A stretch of DNA of 64,000 bases from JAHEJJ01 sp965212205 (lineage in GTDB: Bacteria > Bacteroidota > Bacteroidia > Flavobacteriales > Flavobacteriaceae). Under the pieces are notes generated by a model, which made no database searches, was not told the origin of the DNA, and saw only the letters and a list, made by a program, of their open reading frames with translations. Below are positions 60,972-64,000 of the stretch, one piece after another; within the stretch, counting starts at the first letter, position 1, and every line of letters starts with the position of its first letter. Where the stretch lies: contig CBDBUX010000016.1 in the NCBI GenBank assembly GCA_965212205.1, positions 1 to 64,000 on the forward strand. Reading direction: 5' to 3'. The position numbers and the translations under genes are program-made.

Positions 60972-62108
60972 CTAAGCGTCTTCTTCCTCATCTTCATCCT
61001 CTTCCCCTTTCTTGATCGGTTCTGTTTCATTCCATACTTTCACCTCGTCTTCTTCTGTAATTCCGGAAACGATCTCCACATTTACCCCATCTGAGATTCC
61101 GATCTCGATATCCTTTCTTTCAAATTCCTGATCGCCCGTCATGATCTCTACATAAGGCTCATCGGTCTCTTTGTCGAACTGAAGCAAGGCCTCAGGGATC
61201 ACCATTATACTGTCTTTACGCTCCAATACCATTTCGGCGTTGGCACTATATCCAGCGCGGATCATAAAGCTGCTGTCTACCTGAACATCGCCCTCGATCT
61301 TGAACTGCACCGCTCCTGATTCTTCCGTGCCCTTTGGCGCGATGAATTTTAATTTAGCATCGAACTTTTTGTCTTCAATAGCACCGAGACTGATCTCGAG
61401 CGGCATACCGAGTTCCAGTTTATCAACCTCTCCCTCATCTACCTTTCCTTCAAAGATCATTTTGCCGAGGTCGGCAATGGAGGCGATGGTGGTTCCATCG
61501 TTAAAATTATTACTCTGGATCACCTGGTCCCCTTCGCGCACAGGGATCTCCAGGATGGTGCCATCTACAGTTGCGCGTATATAGGTATTGGCACTGGAAG
61601 AACCCCCTGCAGAACCCAGGCGGATAATCCGGTAGTCGGCCCTGGCATTATCGAGCTCTTGCTTGGCCTGATCGTACTGTAATTGCAGTTCATTAAAAGC
61701 CTGACTGGATATTACTCCTTTATCGAAAAGTGCCTTGTTCCGGTCGTATTCGATCTTGACATTATTGAGTGCAATATCGGCACTCCGTACACGCCCCTGT
61801 GCCTGGTTCAACGCCTGTTCATTCGGCACGACCTTGATGGTGGCAATGAGTTCGCCAGCCTTGACTTGTACCCCTTCTTCCAGGTAAATTTTATCGATAA
61901 TACCTGAGATCTGTGGCTTGATCTCCACCTCATCTTTAGGGATCACCTTACCCGTGGCGACTGTCTTCTTCTCTATTGAAGACGTAAACGGAGTTTTGGT
62001 CTCATAGGTGATCACCGATTTACTATTCGATTTGATAAAAAAGGCGGCTGCCCAGAGAACACCCAGACCCAATACTATGATTAATGCGTATTTAACAATT
62101 TTATTCAT
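60972..62108 (-). CDS. MacA-like periplasmic adaptor
   Basis: This is a 378-residue membrane fusion protein anchored by an N-terminal helix (about 6-25). IKPQISGIIDKIYLEEGVQVKAGELIATI is the first lipoyl half. A coiled coil spans about 90-155, then the second lipoyl half (YIRATVDGTILEIPVREGDQV) and beta barrel. The last residues are very acidic (KGEEDEDEEEDA). It joins the TolC protein to the MacB-like permeases in the same operon. Confidence 0.92.
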   Translation of the reverse strand: MNKIVKYALIIVLGLGVLWAAAFFIKSNSKSVITYETKTPFTSSIEKKTVATGKVIPKDEVEIKPQISGIIDKIYLEEGVQVKAGELIATIKVVPNEQALNQAQGRVRSADIALNNVKIEYDRNKALFDKGVISSQAFNELQLQYDQAKQELDNARADYRIIRLGSAGGSSSANTYIRATVDGTILEIPVREGDQVIQSNNFNDGTTIASIADLGKMIFEGKVDEGEVDKLELGMPLEISLGAIEDKKFDAKLKFIAPKGTEESGAVQFKIEGDVQVDSSFMIRAGYSANAEMVLERKDSIMVIPEALLQFDKETDEPYVEIMTGDQEFERKDIEIGISDGVNVEIVSGITEEDEVKVWNETEPIKKGEEDEDEEEDA

Positions 62109-62145
62109 GGCTCAATTATTTGTCAGTGTTTTTCAATTCCATTTA

Positions 62146-63408
62146 TTACTCTTCACGCAAAGCGTCTATTGGTTTTATGCTAACAGCCCTTTGGGCGGGA
62201 ATAAGACCGATCAGGGTTCCAAGTATCACCATGATCAATAAGGCCCCGATAACAAGAGGTATTGGTAATGTAGGATTGGTATAGGGAAAATCGATACCCT
62301 CGGTGGCCGAATTGAGCGCACTCAAAACTATTGCCCCAAGTATTATCCCTACAATTCCGGCAATCATCGTCAGGAAGACCGATTCCAGAATGATCTGCAT
62401 ACGCACCTCTCGGGGTGTTGCCCCCAGGGCCCTCCTGATTCCTAATTCCTTGGTCCGTTCTTTAACAGAGATCAGGAGAATATTTCCAATGCCGATTACG
62501 CCGGCCAGAATAGTAGCCAGACCAACGATAAGGGATAAAAAGGTGATCCCTTTAGAGAATCCCATGATCCTATTAAAGATCTCTCCCAGATTAAAGGCCC
62601 CGAATGCCCTCTCATCTTCAGGGTGTACTTTGTGATTCCTTCTCAGAACAGCTTTTACATCTTTCTCGACCTGGACCACATCAGCATTATCATAGGCAGC
62701 AATTGCAAAGAAGTCTACGTTCTCTCCTTTGTTGAATATTTTTCTAAAGGTTGAAAACGGAATAAATATGTCGCCATCGTTCTCAAATGGTGTGGTCTGT
62801 GTGAATTTGTGCACCCCAACCACCTGGAAATAAATATCGTCTAACCGTATGTACCCGCCGATAGGATCCTCGTCCTTTTCAAAGAGTTCCTGCTGGGTTC
62901 TTTCACCAATGACACACACCTTTCGCGACTGCTTCATATCCTCTTCATTGAAGAATCGGCCATTGTCGTAAATTTTTTTGGTAGCAATTTTAGCATAGAC
63001 CGGGATATAGCCATAAACCGCATAACTGCCCGATTTACCACCTCTTACAGCAGTTGCAGCCGAATCGCCAAATACACCTCTGGCATTGATCGGAGCGATA
63101 TATTGTATCTCGGGTATCTTATTGGCCAGTATTTCTCCATCTCGATATTTTAGCTGAAGGCTTCTGCCCGTTTTATAGCCTGCATAAGGTTTGCTGGTTG
63201 ACTGAGACCACGCAAATAAACTATTCCTCGCAACGGTTTCAAATGATTTTTCAAAACCATTGTCCATTCCCTGCGCCGACCCGGCCAGGGTGATGTAGAT
63301 AAAAATTCCCCAGAGTACACCAATAACCGTGATAATGGTCCGTACTTTGTTTTTTTGTATAGATCCAAAGATTTCTTGCCAGGTATTTCTATCGAAAATG
63401 AATTTCAT
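62146..63408 (-). CDS. MacB-like ABC transporter permease (second copy)
   Basis: This is a 420-residue permease. One N-terminal helix (about 20-45), a periplasmic MacB core domain, and three C-terminal helices (about 280-310, 335-365 and 380-410) with KERTKELGIRRALGATPREV, the conserved coupling segment. It ends with AQRAVSIKPIDALREE. No ATP-binding domain is fused, so an ATPase must be encoded elsewhere, perhaps left of the permease gene beyond the window. The gene is 1 bp from the next permease. Confidence 0.9.
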   Translation of the reverse strand: MKFIFDRNTWQEIFGSIQKNKVRTIITVIGVLWGIFIYITLAGSAQGMDNGFEKSFETVARNSLFAWSQSTSKPYAGYKTGRSLQLKYRDGEILANKIPEIQYIAPINARGVFGDSAATAVRGGKSGSYAVYGYIPVYAKIATKKIYDNGRFFNEEDMKQSRKVCVIGERTQQELFEKDEDPIGGYIRLDDIYFQVVGVHKFTQTTPFENDGDIFIPFSTFRKIFNKGENVDFFAIAAYDNADVVQVEKDVKAVLRRNHKVHPEDERAFGAFNLGEIFNRIMGFSKGITFLSLIVGLATILAGVIGIGNILLISVKERTKELGIRRALGATPREVRMQIILESVFLTMIAGIVGIILGAIVLSALNSATEGIDFPYTNPTLPIPLVIGALLIMVILGTLIGLIPAQRAVSIKPIDALREE

Positions 63409-63409
63409 C

Positions 63410-64000
63410 TTATTCGTCTCTTAAGGCAACAATTGGTTTAATCCGGGCAGCTCTTCTAGCGGGCACATAGCCGGCCAGGGCGCCAAAGAAAATCAAAAGC
63501 AGCGTGGCTAAAATGGCTAGTCCGGTACTGATGTAAGGATTCAATATGAAATAATCTTCCAGGTCGTCTCCCAGGGATCTCAGTATTGCGATTCCTACGA
63601 GCATACCGGTAAAGCCTGAAACAGTGGTAATAAAAACCGATTCGAGCAATATTGTACTTATCACGGCCCTTGGGGTGGCGCCTAAAGCTTTCCTGATTCC
63701 AAGCTCCTTTGTACGCTCCTTTACCACGAAGACCATAATATTGCTTATCCCGATGATGCCGGCAATAATAGTACCGATCGCTACGAAGGTTACGATCAAT
63801 TGCAGCACACCAGCAAATTGTTGATTCTGCTTTAGCTGATCTGCGATATTCCGGATGAATATACCGTTGCGGTCGTCCGGACTGATAAATTTTTTATCCT
63901 TTAAATACTTGTCGATATTATTCTGCAGCGCCATCGCCCCGGCGTATCCGATTTCAGGTTTGAAGCCTACGATGAAAAAGTCTATCTCGTCGGTATTTTT
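63410..64000 (-). CDS. MacB-like ABC transporter permease (first copy, partial)
   Basis: The last 197 codons are in the window. The frame stays open to the right edge and reads TDEIDFFIVGFKPEIGYAGA before the Met at 63934, so that Met is internal. Helices and KERTKELGIRKALGATPRAV match the neighbour, as does the end RRAARIKPIVALRDE. The pair would form a heterodimeric permease. Confidence 0.9.
   Translation of the reverse strand, partial: KNTDEIDFFIVGFKPEIGYAGAMALQNNIDKYLKDKKFISPDDRNGIFIRNIADQLKQNQQFAGVLQLIVTFVAIGTIIAGIIGISNIMVFVVKERTKELGIRKALGATPRAVISTILLESVFITTVSGFTGMLVGIAILRSLGDDLEDYFILNPYISTGLAILATLLLIFFGALAGYVPARRAARIKPIVALRDE

Overview
The window looks like a chromosomal segment of a marine-type member of the Bacteroidota, family Flavobacteriaceae. 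The reasons are moderate to low GC, genes for type IX secretion and gliding (PorP/SprF, an OmpA/PD40 protein, a type B C-terminal domain adhesin), a DUF4212/sodium-solute symporter pair, a PafA-like phosphatase, a PagL-like deacylase, LytS/LytTR signalling, and TAnnTTTG promoter -7 elements. No taxonomic search was possible, so the genus is left open.

Layout. 1-4600 is an accessory island. It starts at the 3' end of a tRNA gene, and an imperfect copy of that tRNA end (26 of 30 positions) reappears at 4358-4387. Between them are three small AT-rich genes separated by long imperfect inverted repeats that resemble integron attC sites, then a coupled pair ending in a ComEC-type metallo-beta-lactamase-fold protein. 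4609-21526 is mostly housekeeping and transport: a SulP anion transporter, a five-gene efflux operon (small protein, HlyD-type adaptor, DUF2955 membrane protein, outer membrane factor, CPA1 antiporter), a saccharopine dehydrogenase-like gene set between degenerate repeats, a TPR-adenylate cyclase, an adenosine deaminase-like enzyme, an FMN-binding protein, a KdgK-like sugar kinase, an MBL-fold enzyme, a SYLF protein and a phosphodiesterase.

21620-31299 is the most unusual block. It holds a 24-bp tandem-repeat gene broken by a frameshift, a membrane TPR protein, a caspase-alpha/beta-hydrolase-TPR fusion, and facing it a coupled TIR-STAND ATPase operon, followed by a small protein and a SLATT membrane protein. 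These domains are typical of bacterial immune or programmed-death modules, so this block is the best candidate for an undescribed system.

31435-64000 returns to core functions: PafA-like phosphatase, a bestrophin-like channel, PagL-like deacylase, SanA-like protein, a frameshifted divergent NRAMP transporter, an acetate uptake and activation cluster (DUF4212, symporter, Acs), a type IX secretion/adhesin operon, FabD, a gamma carbonic anhydrase, a LytS/LytTR pair, a vWA protein, a second PorP/SprF, Nfu with a doubled N-domain, dodecin, a DUF255 thioredoxin-fold protein, MscS, TsaB, and a MacA/MacB/TolC-type efflux operon that runs off the right end.
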